Shown in pieces: positions 13,446 to 14,222 of a DNA stretch of 14,222 nucleotides. The notes under the pieces are model-generated. The model saw nothing but the letters and a program-made list of their open reading frames with translations, was not told the DNA's origin and made no database searches. The position numbers and the translations under genes were made by a program. The stretch is from Sediminibacterium sp. (lineage in GTDB: Bacteria; Bacteroidota; Bacteroidia; Chitinophagales; Chitinophagaceae), in NCBI GenBank assembly GCA_023263235.1, contig JALQXE010000127.1, positions 1-14,222 on the forward strand, in the 5' to 3' direction. Within the stretch, counting starts at the first letter, position 1. Each line of letters begins with the position of its first letter.

Positions 13446-14222
13446 CTACTTTTTTAAATTTCTTAAATATTCACCATAGCCGCTTTTCGCGTATTTATCG
13501 GCTAAAACCATTAGTTGTGCTTTATCAATAAAGCCCATTCTAAAGGCAACTTCCTCTATGCAACCTATCTTCTGGCTTTGACGTTTTTCAATAACACGCA
13601 CAAATTCACAGGCATCGGCAAGTGATTCAAAAGTGCCTGTATCTAACCAAGCGGTTCCTCGGTTCATGATACCCACTTGCAACTGCTTGCGTTCCAGGTA
13701 CACTTTGTTTACATCTGTGATTTCATATTCCCCTCTTGGTGAAGCAGGGATATTTTTTGCAATCTCTACTACCTGGTTATCGTAAAAATACAAACCAGGC
13801 ACTGCGTAATTGGACTTAGGTGCTTTTGGTTTTTCTTCTAATGATAAAGCATTGTTGTTATCATCAAATTCTACAACACCATATCGCTCAGGATCGTTTA
13901 CTTCATAAGCAAACACCGCTGCGCCATTTACATCATTAAATGATTGTACGAGTTTACTAAATCCCGCACCATAAAAAATATTATCACCTAATACCAAAGC
14001 AACCTTGTCCTTGCCAATAAAATCGGCACCAATTACAAAAGCTTGCGCTAATCCATTAGGCACTGCCTGCACAGCATAAGAAAATTTACAACCTATTTCA
14101 GCACCATCTCCCAATAATCTTTTAAACTGATCGCTATCTTCAGGGGTAGTAATAATTAAAATTTCATTAATACCCAATGCGTTATTGTTTGTCTTTGATT
14201 GAACCGAACCAACTATCTCCGA
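13446..14222 (-). CDS. rfbA: Glucose-1-phosphate thymidylyltransferase, 5' end missing or replaced
   Basis: RfbA makes dTDP-glucose from dTTP and glucose-1-phosphate, the first step of dTDP-L-rhamnose synthesis. From GINEILIITTPEDSDQF onward the protein matches the family: LLGDG, AQAF, VLGDNIFYG, RYGVVEF, EEKPKAPKSNYAVPGLYFYD and RGTAWLDTGTFESL, ending SGYGEYLRNLKK. About 45 N-terminal residues, including the GGSGTRL nucleotide-binding loop, are expected upstream and would lie mostly outside the window. The last 45 nt (14178-14222) are open in frame but read SEIVGSVQSKTNNNA, unlike the conserved YYPLSxLMLA that should precede GINEIL. No ATG is seen in frame; TTG at 14175-14177 is the only start-like codon and would give an enzyme without its catalytic loop. 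The gene stops 41 nt before the MerR gene, same strand. Confidence 0.85.
   Translation of the reverse strand, partial: SEIVGSVQSKTNNNALGINEILIITTPEDSDQFKRLLGDGAEIGCKFSYAVQAVPNGLAQAFVIGADFIGKDKVALVLGDNIFYGAGFSKLVQSFNDVNGAAVFAYEVNDPERYGVVEFDDNNNALSLEEKPKAPKSNYAVPGLYFYDNQVVEIAKNIPASPRGEYEITDVNKVYLERKQLQVGIMNRGTAWLDTGTFESLADACEFVRVIEKRQSQKIGCIEEVAFRMGFIDKAQLMVLADKYAKSGYGEYLRNLKK

Overview
The window is a stretch of an AT-rich bacterial genome, almost certainly Bacteroidota and possibly Chitinophagales or a relative. The evidence is the A/T-rich start-codon contexts mostly without Shine-Dalgarno sequences, promoter boxes of the Bacteroidota type (TAnnTTTG), complex I subunits of Bacteroidota type, and a MerR/ECF/crt carotenoid cluster of a kind seen in this phylum. 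The phylum is inferred from protein character; no database search was possible.

Left part (1-6926, + strand): the distal half of a respiratory complex I operon, in the order nuoH (3' end only), nuoI, nuoJ, nuoK, nuoL, nuoM, nuoN. A small Ala/Pro-rich protein of unknown function (141 aa) follows nuoN. The subunits look intact, with both 4Fe-4S motifs in NuoI and most proton-channel Glu/Lys/His residues in NuoK/L/M/N. One exception is that the TM7 channel lysine of NuoM appears to be Phe219.

Middle (6926-7269): a convergent intergenic island with two perfect 78-bp direct repeats (period 98 bp), each carrying two hairpins, then a 59-bp interrupted palindrome and another hairpin. Next to it, on the minus strand, lies a 72-nt tRNA-Arg(CCG) just downstream of the carotenoid operon.

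Right part (7293-13404, - strand): a zeaxanthin-type carotenoid operon. In transcription order it is ECF sigma factor, crtI, crtB, idi, crtZ, crtY, with gaps of 2-13 nt or overlaps. Upstream and in the same orientation is a MerR-family regulator with a CarH/LitR-type C-terminal half that retains Wx9EH and ExHxxG. Together the enzymes would take IPP/DMAPP balance (Idi) and GGPP through phytoene (CrtB), lycopene (CrtI) and beta-carotene (CrtY) to zeaxanthin (CrtZ). No GGPP synthase is present. The 141-bp gap between the regulator and the sigma gene holds two palindromes of identical geometry, TTTTGTTTA-N18-TAAACAAAA, with centres 55 bp apart, one overlapping a candidate -7 box. This looks like the control region of a light- or cobalamin-responsive pigment switch, and it is the most interesting part of the window.

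Right edge (13446-14222, - strand): most of rfbA (glucose-1-phosphate thymidylyltransferase). The last ~45 bp of the window keep the frame open but do not resemble the RfbA N-terminal half.
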